Shown: in pieces, positions 24,694 through 33,711 of the stretch
Layout of the letters: each line of letters starts with the position of its first letter
How positions within the stretch are numbered: the first letter of the stretch is position 1
Source: Bacteroidales bacterium
GTDB lineage: Bacteria > Bacteroidota > Bacteroidia > Bacteroidales > FEN-979
Assembly (NCBI GenBank): GCA_014860625.1
Contig: JACZJJ010000057.1
Location: 1-55,075, forward strand
Reading direction: 5' to 3'
DNA: 55,075 bases
Made by a program: the position numbers and the translations under genes
Notes under the pieces: generated by a model
Told to the model about the DNA's origin: nothing
What the model saw: the letters and a program-made list of their open reading frames with translations, nothing else
The model's database searches: none

Positions 24694-26088
24694 CTACTTC
24701 GGTCCTGTCATCTTGCCAGGATCCACAATCTTATCAAACTCCTCTTCGCTCAGCAGTCCGAGGGCAAGAGTTGCTTCTTTCAGTGTAGTGTTTTCTTTAT
24801 GCGCCTTTTTGGCGATCTTGGCTGCGTTGTCGTATCCGATATGCGGATTCAGTGAAGTGACAAGCATCAGGGAGTTTTGCAGGTTCCGGTTGATCGCCGG
24901 CATGTTTGCTTCGATACCAACCACGCAGTTATCCGTAAATGAAACTGCGGCATCTCCGATGAGGCGAGCCGATTCCAACACGTTTTTAATCATCACCGGT
25001 TTGAACACGTTGAGTTGAAAGTGGCCGCTGATACCACCAATGTTCACAGCTACATCGTTGCCAAGCACCTGGGCACAAACCATGGTCATTGCCTCTGGCT
25101 GGGTTGGGTTCACTTTTCCCGGCATGATCGATGATCCGGGTTCATTCTCCGGAAGCCGTATTTCCCCGATGCCGCAACGCGGTCCGGAAGCCAGGAGGCG
25201 GATGTTGCTGGCGATGTGCATGAGGCTAACGGCAACCGTCTTGAGAGCACCTGAAGTCTCTACCATGGCATCGTGTGCCGACAACGATTCAAATTTGTTG
25301 GCCGCAGTAACAAAAGGAAGACCTGTGAGGTTGGCAATCTCTTTGGCCACCAGCACATCATAGCCTTTCGGGGCATTGAGCCCGGTTCCCACAGCAGTGC
25401 CACCCAGCGCCAGCTCCGCCAGGTGGGGTAAGGTATTGTTCAGCGCCTTGATCCCATGATCAATCTGGGAGATGTAACCCGAGAACTCCTGCCCGAGGGT
25501 CAAGGGGGTGGCATCCATCAGGTGGGTACGGCCTGTTTTGACGATATCCGCAAAAATCTGTTGTTTTTCCTCCAGGGCCGACTTCAGTTTCTCCAATCCG
25601 GGAATGGTTGTATTCACCACCATGGAATAAGCAGAGATGCTCATTGCGGTAGGGAAGGTGTCGTTCGACGACTGACTCTTGTTCACATCGTCGTTGGGGT
25701 GAACCGGAGATTTCCCAACGCCAAGTTCGCCGCCGTTGATCACGTGCGACCTGTTTGAGATTACTTCGTTGAGGTTCATGTTGGTCTGTGTTCCCGATCC
25801 GGTTTGCCAGATCACAAGTGGAAACTGGTCATCCAGTTTGCCTTCCAGGATCTCATCACATGCCTGCACAATCAACTTCATTTTCTCCTCAGGAAGTTTT
25901 CCCAGTTCGGCATTCACGATGGCAGCTGCTTTCTTCAGGATAGCCATCCCGCAGATCACCTCTTTGGGCATTGAGCCGGAATCGCCAATCTTGAAATTTC
26001 CAACTGATCGCTGGGTTTGGGCTCCCCAGTATTTGTCGGCAGGGACCTCAACCTGACCCATCGTGTCAGTTTCTATACGTATTTTCAT
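24694..26088 (-). CDS. fumC: Class II fumarate hydratase
   Basis: 464 residues, full family length. Diagnostic blocks are [69 protein letters not shown] and the lyase signature [12 protein letters not shown], which contains the catalytic serine. It hydrates fumarate to L-malate in the TCA cycle and is oxygen-stable, without iron-sulfur cluster. It lies 22 bp downstream of the arsC-like gene and is probably the last gene of the recX-prfB-arsC-fumC run. Confidence 0.97.
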   Translation of the reverse strand: MKIRIETDTMGQVEVPADKYWGAQTQRSVGNFKIGDSGSMPKEVICGMAILKKAAAIVNAELGKLPEEKMKLIVQACDEILEGKLDDQFPLVIWQTGSGTQTNMNLNEVISNRSHVINGGELGVGKSPVHPNDDVNKSQSSNDTFPTAMSISAYSMVVNTTIPGLEKLKSALEEKQQIFADIVKTGRTHLMDATPLTLGQEFSGYISQIDHGIKALNNTLPHLAELALGGTAVGTGLNAPKGYDVLVAKEIANLTGLPFVTAANKFESLSAHDAMVETSGALKTVAVSLMHIASNIRLLASGPRCGIGEIRLPENEPGSSIMPGKVNPTQPEAMTMVCAQVLGNDVAVNIGGISGHFQLNVFKPVMIKNVLESARLIGDAAVSFTDNCVVGIEANMPAINRNLQNSLMLVTSLNPHIGYDNAAKIAKKAHKENTTLKEATLALGLLSEEEFDKIVDPGKMTGPK

Positions 26089-26110
26089 GGTGTTATGGTT
26101 TTTGGTTAAT

Positions 26111-26461
26111 CTATTGGTTTCTCATAAATTCTTCAATGTTGTCTACCGGATCGCCGATCACAGCTTTGTATTTCCGTTCAACGATTGGGCGCATGATCAG
26201 CTTTGGATTTTCGACCAGAATACGAATCCATTCATGATCGTTGAATTCCTTTCCTTTCAGGTTCTTCCTGTAGTACTCCTCCTGCTTTCTGACGATCTCC
26301 TCCGGCTTCAGGTTGAGCTTTACCAAAAGGTTCTCAAGTTGCTTCTCGGTAAATTGGTTCTTCAGGTATTCCACCACGGTAAAACCGATCCCTTTCTCCT
26401 GGAGGTACTGCAGTCCGGCTCTTGATTTCCGGCATTTTGGGTTGTGATAGATTCGGATCAT
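26111..26461 (-). CDS. ArsC/Spx-family (arsenate reductase-like) protein
   Basis: 116 residues with the N-terminal thioredoxin-fold motif [16 protein letters not shown]. It has a single catalytic-type cysteine, as in glutaredoxin-dependent ArsC/YfgD proteins, and the C-terminal block [17 protein letters not shown] characteristic of the family. No arsenic operon genes are nearby, so a true arsenate reductase role is doubtful and a YfgD-like stress role is as likely. The start overlaps the prfB stop by 4 bp (ATGA). Confidence 0.85.
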   Translation of the reverse strand: MIRIYHNPKCRKSRAGLQYLQEKGIGFTVVEYLKNQFTEKQLENLLVKLNLKPEEIVRKQEEYYRKNLKGKEFNDHEWIRILVENPKLIMRPIVERKYKAVIGDPVDNIEEFMRNQ

Positions 26462-27547
26462 TTACTCCCAAACTCCATAAGGTAGGCTTTGATGAATTCA
26501 TTCAGTTCGCCGTCCATCACTGCCTGTACATTTGAGGTTTCGTAGTCGGTACGCAGGTCTTTCACCATTTTGTAAGGGTGCATCACATAATTCCGGATCT
26601 GGCTGCCCCATTCGATGCGTTTCTTACTGCTTTCGATCTGAGCGATTTTTTCCCGCTTTTTGCGCAACTCAATCTCGTAAAGCTGTGATTTCAGCATTCG
26701 CAGCGCTTTCTCCCTGTTCTGTCCCTGTGAGCGTGTTTCCTGGCATTCGACTACGATACCGGTTGGCTCGTGCTTCAGCCTCACAGCAGTCTCTACCTTG
26801 TTAACATTTTGTCCTCCCGGCCCGCTTGAACGGAACGTGTCGAAGGTAATCTCAGCTGGGTTGAGTTCGATCTCGATGTCATCATCGATTTCAGGATAGG
26901 CATATACAGAAGCAAAAGAGGTATGTCGTTTGTGGTTGGCATCAAAAGGAGACAACCTCACCAGGCGGTGAACGCCATTCTCTCCTTTCAGGTATCCATA
27001 GGCATAGTCCCCTTCAAACTCGAGTGTTACCTGCTTGATACCGGCTACATCTCCCTCCTGGAAGTCAAGCTCTTTCACCGCGTAGCCGTTCAGCTCACCC
27101 CACCGGATGTACATCCGCATCAGCATCTGAGCCCAGTCCTGGCTTTCCGTGCCGCCGGCCCCTGAGTTGATCTGCACGATAGCGTTCAGCCTGTCCTCTT
27201 CGCCGCTCAGCATGTTTCGGAACTCCAGGTCCTCAATCACCTTCAGGGCCTTCTGGTAGTGGCTGTCCACATCCCGCTCACTCCCTTCCCCCTCTTCAAA
27301 GAACTCGTGAATTACCTTCAGGTCTTCAACGCCCTGATTGGCTGTTTGGTAAGTATCCGTCCAGAATTTTTTGTTCCGGATGGCTTTCATCATCTTCTCA
27401 GCTTCTTTTGGATTATCCCAGAACGATGATTCCTGTGTTAATTTTTCCTGTTCCTCTATCTCGGCAATCTTCTTGTCGATGTCAAAGGAACCTCCTCAGG
27501 GCTTCCACCCTTTTGCTTAAATCTTTAATATCTTCCTTATCAGTCAT
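26458..27547 (-). CDS. prfB: Peptide chain release factor 2, with programmed +1 frameshift
   Basis: The gene is split in two frames. The first frame starts with ATG at 27547 and runs 21 codons ([20 protein letters not shown] then L) to an in-frame TGA at 27484-27482. The frame resumes +1 at GAC (27483), giving a total of about 362 residues. The shift site is AGGAGG TTC CTT TGA C: an internal Shine-Dalgarno 3 nt before the slippery CTT and the RF2 stop codon TGA, as in the autoregulated prfB of most bacteria. The product has the SPF tripeptide region ([15 protein letters not shown]) that reads UGA/UAA and the GGQ loop ([11 protein letters not shown]) that releases the peptide. The gene starts 1 nt after the recX stop. 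Confidence 0.96.
27481..27496 (-). promoter_or_regulatory. prfB: prfB programmed +1 frameshift site
   Basis: The minus strand reads AGGAGGTTCCTTTGAC. The internal Shine-Dalgarno AGGAGG, the CTT codon and the UGA followed by C are the three elements that make ribosomes slip when RF2 is scarce. Translation in zero frame ends at residue 21. In +1 frame it joins the conserved RF2 coding sequence without a gap. Confidence 0.95.
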
Positions 27548-27548
27548 A

Positions 27549-27995
27549 TCAGATTTTTATTTCCCGTATCATCCGGAGAACGAGGTCAGTTTCAAATCCC
27601 TTCCCCACAACAAAATTGATAATTTTCTCCCGTTTATTCAATGTTTTTTCCGGATTTATTTCGCCGCTCTTCCTGGCAATCAAAGTCCGGATTGTTTCAA
27701 GGTACTCCTCCTCATCAATCTCCAAAAGAGCTTCGGAGATTATAGCCGTTGAAAGTTTCCGGCCCCGGAGCTCAAATGAAATCCGGATCCGGCCCCATTT
27801 GTTCACCCTGAATTTGCCCCGCACAAAGGAGGCAGCAAAACGCCTGTCGTCCAAAAACCCATCGCTCTTCAGCTGTTCCAGCAGCTTCTTCTGTGTACCC
27901 ACTGACACCTTCCACTCTTTCATCTTCTTTTCCACATCCCAGCTGCAGCGGTCCTGGTAAGCGGCATACTTGGTGAGTTTGGCGTAGAGGGTCAT
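27549..27995 (-). CDS. recX: Regulatory protein RecX
   Basis: 148 residues, the normal RecX size. The all-helical three-repeat pattern is visible: LTKYAAYQDRCSWDVEKKM, LKSDGFLDDRRFAASFVR with the typical FVRGKFRVNKWGRIRISFEL, and a third repeat ending KGFETDLVLRMIREI. RecX binds RecA filaments and limits recombinase activity. recA is not adjacent here. It is the first gene of the recX-prfB-arsC-fumC run. A 9-bp tandem array begins 5 nt upstream of its start codon. Confidence 0.9.
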   Translation of the reverse strand: MTLYAKLTKYAAYQDRCSWDVEKKMKEWKVSVGTQKKLLEQLKSDGFLDDRRFAASFVRGKFRVNKWGRIRISFELRGRKLSTAIISEALLEIDEEEYLETIRTLIARKSGEINPEKTLNKREKIINFVVGKGFETDLVLRMIREIKI

Positions 27996-28000
27996 AGGAT

Positions 28001-28063
28001 CGTTAATATCGTTAGTTTCGTTAGTTTCGTTAATAGCGTGAATAACGTGAGTATCGTGGATTA
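28001..28063. repeat. CGTTAATAN/CGTGAATAN array, left copy (seven 9-bp units)
   Basis: CGTTAATAT, CGTTAGTTT x2, CGTTAATAG, CGTGAATAA, CGTGAGTAT and CGTGGATTA run without gaps. The array lies between the divergent recX and four-helix-bundle genes. An inverted copy of the family lies at 28523-28591. Confidence 0.8.
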
Positions 28064-28126
28064 TTAAAAAGTTTGAATAAAGGTATAACCTTTTGGATGG
28101 TTTCCTGATTAATAGGCAAAACTTTT

Positions 28127-28498
28127 ATGAAAAAAATCAGAACTCATGAGGATCTTGATTTGTGGCAATTGTCTATGACTTTTGTGACCGAGATCTATTC
28201 ACTAACAGATGCATTTCCCGTTTCGGAAAGATATGGATTAACAGCTCAATTAAGGCGTGCAGCTGTTTCGGTGCCTTCAAACATTGCAGAAGGGAGTGCT
28301 CATCAATCTGCAAGGGAGCTAATCCGATATTTGTACATTGCTCTCGGATCCCTGGCAGAAATAGAGACACAACTCGGAATCGCCAAAAGACTTGGGTATT
28401 TTACTGATTCTTATGAGTTAAAAACTCAATCATTTCGCATAAAAAGGATGACTATTAAACTTATCCAGAGTTTAAGAAACCGTCAAAACAATCCCTGA
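28127..28498 (+). CDS. Four-helix-bundle (S23/IVS-type) protein
   Basis: 123 residues. HEDLDLWQLSMTFVTEIY, the PVSERYGLTAQLRRAAVSVP turn, NIAEGSAHQSARELIRYLYIALGSLAEIETQL and the final helix match the four-helix-bundle family first described from intervening sequences inside 23S rRNA genes (S23). Here it is a stand-alone gene, not in rRNA. The molecular role is unknown, and a pentameric nucleic-acid-binding assembly has been proposed for the family. It is isolated between inverted 9-bp repeat arrays, which makes it look like a separately acquired unit. Confidence 0.88.
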   Translation: MKKIRTHEDLDLWQLSMTFVTEIYSLTDAFPVSERYGLTAQLRRAAVSVPSNIAEGSAHQSARELIRYLYIALGSLAEIETQLGIAKRLGYFTDSYELKTQSFRIKRMTIKLIQSLRNRQNNP

Positions 28499-28522
28499 CA
28501 CTCTCATCTATAAACCCAAATT

Positions 28523-28591
28523 ATTCACGCCATTCACGCCATTCACGCTATTCACGTTATTCACGTTATTCACGATATTCACGCTATTAAC
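28523..28591. repeat. CGTGAATAN array, right inverted copy (7 units plus partial)
   Basis: The plus strand reads ATTCACGCC x2, ATTCACGCT, ATTCACGTT x2, ATTCACGAT, ATTCACGCT and ATTAAC. It ends 3 nt before the GH38 stop codon (minus strand, 28595-28597). The family is that of 28001-28063 in the opposite orientation, so the two face each other across the four-helix-bundle gene. Confidence 0.8.
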
Positions 28592-28594
28592 ATA

Positions 28595-31500
28595 TCACTT
28601 CTGTTTCTCAAAAACGTCAACCTCCCTGAAAAACACCGGTCCGTGTCCGCCGCTTTCGCTTACAAACATCAGGTAGCGGAAGTTGGTTGGAGGATCCATC
28701 ACGAACTGACATACGGCTTTGCCTCCTCCCCAGAGGTCGATAGGCCTGGCCAATGCAATGAATGACCAGCCTGCGTTGGAAGGATTACCGGTGAAAGCAG
28801 GATCTGCTTTATCTGGATAGCCCCATACCGAATAAGACTGAGCTCCGCGTGCAAGATCGAGAGAGGAAAAGATATGCAGGCTGTCGATGTCGATGGATTT
28901 CTGAAGATCGATCACCAACCTCCCTTCTCCTTCATCGTACCAGATGTCGCGGGCCGAGTCGCCTGGCATCAGGTCGAACATTCCGTCGTTGATCACCGAA
29001 ACGGGAATGGAAGACCAGGGTTTACGGTTTGCGTCATCTAACTCGCTTCCGAGGTAATTCACGGTAACGCCATTCGGCTTCAGCACACTCGCATAATCTT
29101 TGGTGGTGACCTTCACCGGCAACTCATCAACCGTTCTTTTTCGTGTAGCCGCTACGGAAGCTGCAGGGGTCATCTCTTCAGTTACATACCGCTGTTCCAT
29201 GTTCAGCTGAATGGGCTTCCGGCCTGAGAAGTCATCGTAAAGTGGCTGAACAGGCTGAACCTCATCAAATGCATTGTTGGCAAGGGTCATGGCAAAGATT
29301 TTTACTGAAGGATCTTCCGGCAGCTGAACCGAGCCAGTAGTTGGATCAATATCCAGTTCATACTTGAAAAGATAGGCGTAACGGTATGGAATGTTCGCCG
29401 TGTCGTTGTGAAGGTGAGGTGCAAACCAGGCGACCTCATCCCGTTTGATGAACCCTGGTTCAATACGGCTCACCTGTCCATACTGGTCCCAGATGCGCTT
29501 GTCATACTGTCCGATGTTTCCCGAATATCCCTGGACCCGGATGCTCTGCTTGGATCGTCCGGACTTGAAGGTGACAGTTGTGTCTGCCGCCGCAGAAGCC
29601 AGGATATAAAGTTTATTGAATTGGCCGGTTTTCGGAATCTCTACCTTTTGTCCGTCGCAGGCAAGGGCATTCAGTTGCCAGCCGGCAACGCCTCCCAATA
29701 CAAACCGGATGCCATCGACTGTGATCTCCTCAGGAAACAGTTCGGCAGGGATCGAAGGAGAACTCTTCCCAAAACTGCTGAAAGTACGCAATGAATCGGG
29801 GGAGACGACATCCTCGTTATAAAAGAAGGAGACCGGAGACGAGGTGGTAAGAGCAAGGGTGTCGGAAGAAGGCATCAGGGTAATCATAAAACTCTTCAGT
29901 TCAAAAGGAGTGAGGGAGAACTGCAGGAGACCTTTTTTTGGAACAAGGCTTTGTAGTTCTTTCTCCTGCCCATCCACCTCGCTGGCTGATGCAATGAATC
30001 CGGGCATGGTGAGGGTGACATTTGAGATTGATTCTCCAAAAAGTTCCTGCACGCGGACGATCACACGTTTCCCATTTTCCTGAAGTTTCATCGCCCTGAT
30101 AGCAACCTGTGAGGTGTCAAGCGAAGCAAGCGAGAGCTTTTTCCCCAGGAAGCCGGGATGTGAAGTAGTACGGAATGCGATCAGTGGCTGATTGACGGCT
30201 CTTCCCTGCCATTCGGAAAGTCCGCTTCGCCAATCCCCGGCATGGCCATAGATTCCGAAGGTAAAGTTGTGAGTCCCCCAATCCTGGGTTGCCTGGTCGT
30301 GGTACTCGTTGGTATAGGGTGTATGGAGCAATGTAAGCCGAAGGGTAAAGTCGTTGGGCATATCCGACCCGAACTTGCAGTCTTCGAGGATGGTTATACC
30401 AAACTTTCCTGAACGGTCGGTGAGGTCGAACCATTCGCGGGAGGGGACTTCATACTTCTTCTCATGGTTTATCGGACGCTCAATCGTGCCGAGCCCCAGG
30501 TTATAGGTTGCCTGGTTGTTGCTGGCTGTTAGCGGGAAAGATGCTTTCAGGCTGACACCTTTCGACTGCCATGCCACTTCGTTGTCAATTATGATCCTTT
30601 TTCCGGACTCGCCGGAAGTCAGGCTGACCCATTGGGTGAAATGAGAGTTCCGCGACACCCGTTCGATCTTGTACGTTTTTCTAACCGGTCCGTCTTCCAC
30701 CAGGGATGTCTTGGCCTGACCTTCAACAAAACCGATGGGGGGCTTCTGCCTGTCGTTCCAATCCATGTTCCATGCAGGCCAGTACCGTGGGTGTTCCTTC
30801 AGAAATTCCAATTTCATATTTCCCGACAACAGCTCTTTTTCGAGGTTCTTATCCAGGATGCTGTGAATGTTTCCATTGGTATTGATGAGGATGCGGTAAG
30901 AATCATTCTCGAGGCTAAGTCGTCCGGCCCGGAGCGATGAACCGAGAGCTGATGGTTGTTTGGAGTTCCGTATATCATAGCAGGCCAATCCCAGAGATTG
31001 TATGCGGGCGAGGAAAAGAAGCTGAATACCGGTCTTGGTCCGGCTGATGATCTGGCTCAATGCCTCTTCTCCGTCAGGACCGAAAACCCTGACAAAGTCG
31101 GGTGCGCCATCCGGATATTCAAGTGTTGCTTCCACCACATCTTCCCTTTCGATGGAGAGCGGGTTGTAGACCACAAGAGGGATTCCCGCTGAAGTGGTCT
31201 CCATCGCACGGATCACTGCGCCGGCAGAACTCTGCAGAACACCTGAAAACATGTTCAATGCCAGCACTTCGTCATTCCATGCATATTCGTAAGCCGAAGG
31301 GATGGAGGTTCCGGGAAGGATGTCGTGCATCTGACAGCCCAACACCAGCCACCACGCCTCATTCAGCCTCTCTTTCGGATAGGGAATGGCTCCCAGGTAA
31401 TCGGCCATTACGGCCAGTGGCTCAGCCGACTGGGCCAGGAGTTCATTTTTTCGGTTCCACCTCTTCATGTAAGCCTGTGAAGTGATAGACCCTGATGAAT

Positions 31501-32431
31501 GCTCAGTGAGCAAAAGGTCTCCGGAATAGGAGGGGAGTTTCGCAGCCTGTTCGGGGGTGAGGTCGCGAAACAGCTGGTCGCTGGAGGAGAGGTAGACCTG
31601 GATCTTGCTGTCGGGATGGTTCAGACTGCCTACGGCATGTTGAACATCTTCTTCGCGGGGAGCTCCTCCCACATCACCTACGCCGTAGTAACGGAAGTCG
31701 GCATAAACGCCATATTTCCGGCCATTCTCCAGCACCCTTCCCGACCAATAAGCAGAGGTGTCGAGTCGCTCCTGAATCCCGCTGGTGTAAGAGGTTGCAT
31801 TCAGCGCAGAGAGAATGCCTTTGCCATCAGGACCTGTCCAGGTGCCAACGGCGAAGGGGATCCCGTTGGCAGATCCCCACGAGAGCTTCTGTGTGGAGAA
31901 GCCTTTCAGTCCGCAGTGATTCAACACACTGGGAAAATGAGCCTGGAAGCCGAAGCAGTCGGGAAGCAGAAAATCCACACTCTCCTTTCCATATTCTGAC
32001 CTGAAATAGTTATTTCCGTAAAGAACCTGCCTGATGATCGATTCGGGAGAGGGGACATTCGGATCGCATTCATCCACAGACGACCCGCCTACGAACCATC
32101 TGTCGCGGATGATCCATTTTTTCAGCTCCATATACCGTTCGGGATAATACTCCTTCATCATCCTGTAACGCCTGGCTCCACTGAAGGTGAATACATAGGA
32201 AGGGTATTTCTCAAACCGGTCGAAATTCTCATCCATCGTGGCTTTCAGGAAATCGTTGATAGTCGATTCATAGTCCCAGCGCCATTCGGTATCCAGGTGG
32301 GCATATCCAACCGTATAAAGGACAGGTGTGCGGGAGAGATTGTACAAGGGTGTTTGGAGAGGCTGGGATAGCCCAGGGTTGGCAAGGCTAAGCCCGGCAA
32401 ACAAAATCAATATCACATAACATCTTTTCAT
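28595..32431 (-). CDS. Secreted GH38 alpha-mannosidase-like glycoside hydrolase
   Basis: 1278 residues with a signal peptide to about residue 22. The GH38 catalytic domain starts with VGYAHLDTEWRWDYE (metal ligands His45 and Asp47) and has LLPDCFGFQAHFPSVL with nucleophile Asp158. LLTEHSSGSITSQAYMKRWN carries a further conserved His. The long middle part matches the mannosidase helical and beta-sandwich domains (VYNPLSIEREDVVEA, NDSYRILINTNGNIHSILDK). The C-terminal roughly 300 residues go beyond a minimal GH38 and end with a discoidin-like block (LWGGGKAVCQFVMDPPTNFR). It probably trims alpha-mannosides in the periplasm or at the surface. It is monocistronic, with a TATTTTTG box 32 bp upstream. 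No other glycan-use genes are adjacent. Confidence 0.9.
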   Translation of the reverse strand: MKRCYVILILFAGLSLANPGLSQPLQTPLYNLSRTPVLYTVGYAHLDTEWRWDYESTINDFLKATMDENFDRFEKYPSYVFTFSGARRYRMMKEYYPERYMELKKWIIRDRWFVGGSSVDECDPNVPSPESIIRQVLYGNNYFRSEYGKESVDFLLPDCFGFQAHFPSVLNHCGLKGFSTQKLSWGSANGIPFAVGTWTGPDGKGILSALNATSYTSGIQERLDTSAYWSGRVLENGRKYGVYADFRYYGVGDVGGAPREEDVQHAVGSLNHPDSKIQVYLSSSDQLFRDLTPEQAAKLPSYSGDLLLTEHSSGSITSQAYMKRWNRKNELLAQSAEPLAVMADYLGAIPYPKERLNEAWWLVLGCQMHDILPGTSIPSAYEYAWNDEVLALNMFSGVLQSSAGAVIRAMETTSAGIPLVVYNPLSIEREDVVEATLEYPDGAPDFVRVFGPDGEEALSQIISRTKTGIQLLFLARIQSLGLACYDIRNSKQPSALGSSLRAGRLSLENDSYRILINTNGNIHSILDKNLEKELLSGNMKLEFLKEHPRYWPAWNMDWNDRQKPPIGFVEGQAKTSLVEDGPVRKTYKIERVSRNSHFTQWVSLTSGESGKRIIIDNEVAWQSKGVSLKASFPLTASNNQATYNLGLGTIERPINHEKKYEVPSREWFDLTDRSGKFGITILEDCKFGSDMPNDFTLRLTLLHTPYTNEYHDQATQDWGTHNFTFGIYGHAGDWRSGLSEWQGRAVNQPLIAFRTTSHPGFLGKKLSLASLDTSQVAIRAMKLQENGKRVIVRVQELFGESISNVTLTMPGFIASASEVDGQEKELQSLVPKKGLLQFSLTPFELKSFMITLMPSSDTLALTTSSPVSFFYNEDVVSPDSLRTFSSFGKSSPSIPAELFPEEITVDGIRFVLGGVAGWQLNALACDGQKVEIPKTGQFNKLYILASAAADTTVTFKSGRSKQSIRVQGYSGNIGQYDKRIWDQYGQVSRIEPGFIKRDEVAWFAPHLHNDTANIPYRYAYLFKYELDIDPTTGSVQLPEDPSVKIFAMTLANNAFDEVQPVQPLYDDFSGRKPIQLNMEQRYVTEEMTPAASVAATRKRTVDELPVKVTTKDYASVLKPNGVTVNYLGSELDDANRKPWSSIPVSVINDGMFDLMPGDSARDIWYDEGEGRLVIDLQKSIDIDSLHIFSSLDLARGAQSYSVWGYPDKADPAFTGNPSNAGWSFIALARPIDLWGGGKAVCQFVMDPPTNFRYLMFVSESGGHGPVFFREVDVFEKQK

Positions 32432-32463
32432 ATACCTGTTTTGGTGTCAGAATCCTTCTCTAG

Positions 32464-32471
32464 CAAAAATA
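32464..32471 (-). promoter_or_regulatory. Putative -7 box (TATTTTTG) of the GH38 gene
   Basis: TATTTTTG on the minus strand fits TAnnTTTG and lies 32 bp upstream of the GH38 ATG. Confidence 0.45.
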
Positions 32472-32533
32472 CGGAAATCCGCTGAAATCCCGATTTTTTC
32501 AATCACCCCGGAGGGAGGTAAGAGAAAGTTTAC

Positions 32534-32541
32534 GACCTTTG
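32534..32541 (+). promoter_or_regulatory. Weak -7-like box (GACCTTTG) of the TlpA gene pair
   Basis: GACCTTTGC keeps the CTTTGC part of the Bacteroidota -7 box but has GA for TA. It is 44 bp upstream of the ATG at 32586 and is the best candidate in the gap. Confidence 0.25.
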
Positions 32542-32585
32542 CACGGCAAATCAACCCTTTACCAAAAAACTAAAAAGAGATTAAT

Positions 32586-33689
32586 ATGAGAAATTTATTG
32601 ATAGTAGTAACCCTGGTTATTGCAGGTCTCACATCCTGTGGGCCTAAAAACCAATACAAAATTATCGGCTCCATTACCGGCATCGATTCAGGCCTTGTTT
32701 ACCTGCAAAAGCGCGATGGCGGCGAATGGAAAATTATTGACTCTGCCGAGCTCGTTTCCGGAAAATTTAACATCAAGGGGGCCATTGAGAGTCCTGAGTT
32801 ATGGTATCTGACCGTAAAAGATGCAAAAGTATATGTGCCGTTATTTGTAGAAAATTCTACCATCACCGTCGATATTTTGGCTGACAGCCTTGAAGGAACA
32901 TCGATCAAAGGGTCTCTCTCTCAAGGTGTTTATGAAGACTACCTCAAGAAGATGGAGCCCATCAGTGAAGAGATGAATGCAATCTACATGGAATACAAGA
33001 GCGCCCGTGAAGCTGGAGACGAAGTGGCTATGGCTGCTGCCGATTCAATGTACGAAGCGGTTGAAGCTCGTCAAAAAGAGGAGATCCTTGCTTTCGCTAT
33101 GGAGAATAACACCAGTGTGGTAGCTCCCTATTTGATCTATCGGAATGCCTATATGTTTGATCTTCCGGCGATGGAAGAGGCTGCCCTTGCGATGGACACC
33201 GCCCTGAACGCATCTACTTACATGAAAGATCTCACCAAGCAGATTGCCATTCTTAAGGCCGTTGAGATTGGACAGCCCGCTCCCGATTTTACCCAGGCTG
33301 ATACGGCTGGAAATCCGCTGACCCTCTCTTCACTGAAGGGAAACGTGCTGCTGATTGATTTCTGGGCTTCCTGGTGTGGTCCCTGCAGGGCTGAAAATCC
33401 CAATGTTGTGGTTGCGTGGCAGAAGTATCACAACAAAGGTTTCGACATTCTGGGAGTATCTCTCGATAAGAGCCGCGACAAATGGCTGGAAGCGATCCAG
33501 GCAGACAATCTCACCTGGAACCAGGTTTCAGACCTCCAGTATTGGAACAATGAAGCGTCAAATCTTTACGGTGTACGTTCGATTCCTTCCAACGTGCTGT
33601 TAGACAAAGATGGAATTATCATAGCGCGCAACCTGCGAGGAGAAGATCTGACCAATAAACTTGAAGAGATCTTCGGACCTGCAAAATAA
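32586..33689 (+). CDS. DUF4369/TlpA-family thiol-disulfide lipoprotein
   Basis: 367 residues with a lipoprotein signal (IAGLTSC, lipid Cys18). A DUF4369-type N-terminal domain (about 24-115: IIGSITGIDSGLVYLQK) leads to a helical linker rich in Glu/Ala (about 120-170). The C-terminal AhpC-TSA/thioredoxin domain (about 228-365) has the redox site W263-CGPC-267 and the cis-Pro region VRSIPSNVLLDKDG. It should be a periplasmic, membrane-tethered thiol-disulfide oxidoreductase. It is followed after 22 bp by a second protein of the same plan. Confidence 0.9.
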   Translation: MRNLLIVVTLVIAGLTSCGPKNQYKIIGSITGIDSGLVYLQKRDGGEWKIIDSAELVSGKFNIKGAIESPELWYLTVKDAKVYVPLFVENSTITVDILADSLEGTSIKGSLSQGVYEDYLKKMEPISEEMNAIYMEYKSAREAGDEVAMAAADSMYEAVEARQKEEILAFAMENNTSVVAPYLIYRNAYMFDLPAMEEAALAMDTALNASTYMKDLTKQIAILKAVEIGQPAPDFTQADTAGNPLTLSSLKGNVLLIDFWASWCGPCRAENPNVVVAWQKYHNKGFDILGVSLDKSRDKWLEAIQADNLTWNQVSDLQYWNNEASNLYGVRSIPSNVLLDKDGIIIARNLRGEDLTNKLEEIFGPAK

Positions 33690-33711
33690 TCGTTAAATCA
33701 ACTTTATTAAT

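Noticed and set aside
26111-26461. Arsenic-resistance gene
   Set aside because: The protein is ArsC-fold, but there is no arsR, arsB or acr3 nearby and it sits in a housekeeping run; the YfgD-like branch is at least as likely.
28523-28591. Possible CRISPR array
   Set aside because: Units are 9 bp with no spacers. The same holds for all other arrays in the window, and no cas gene is present.
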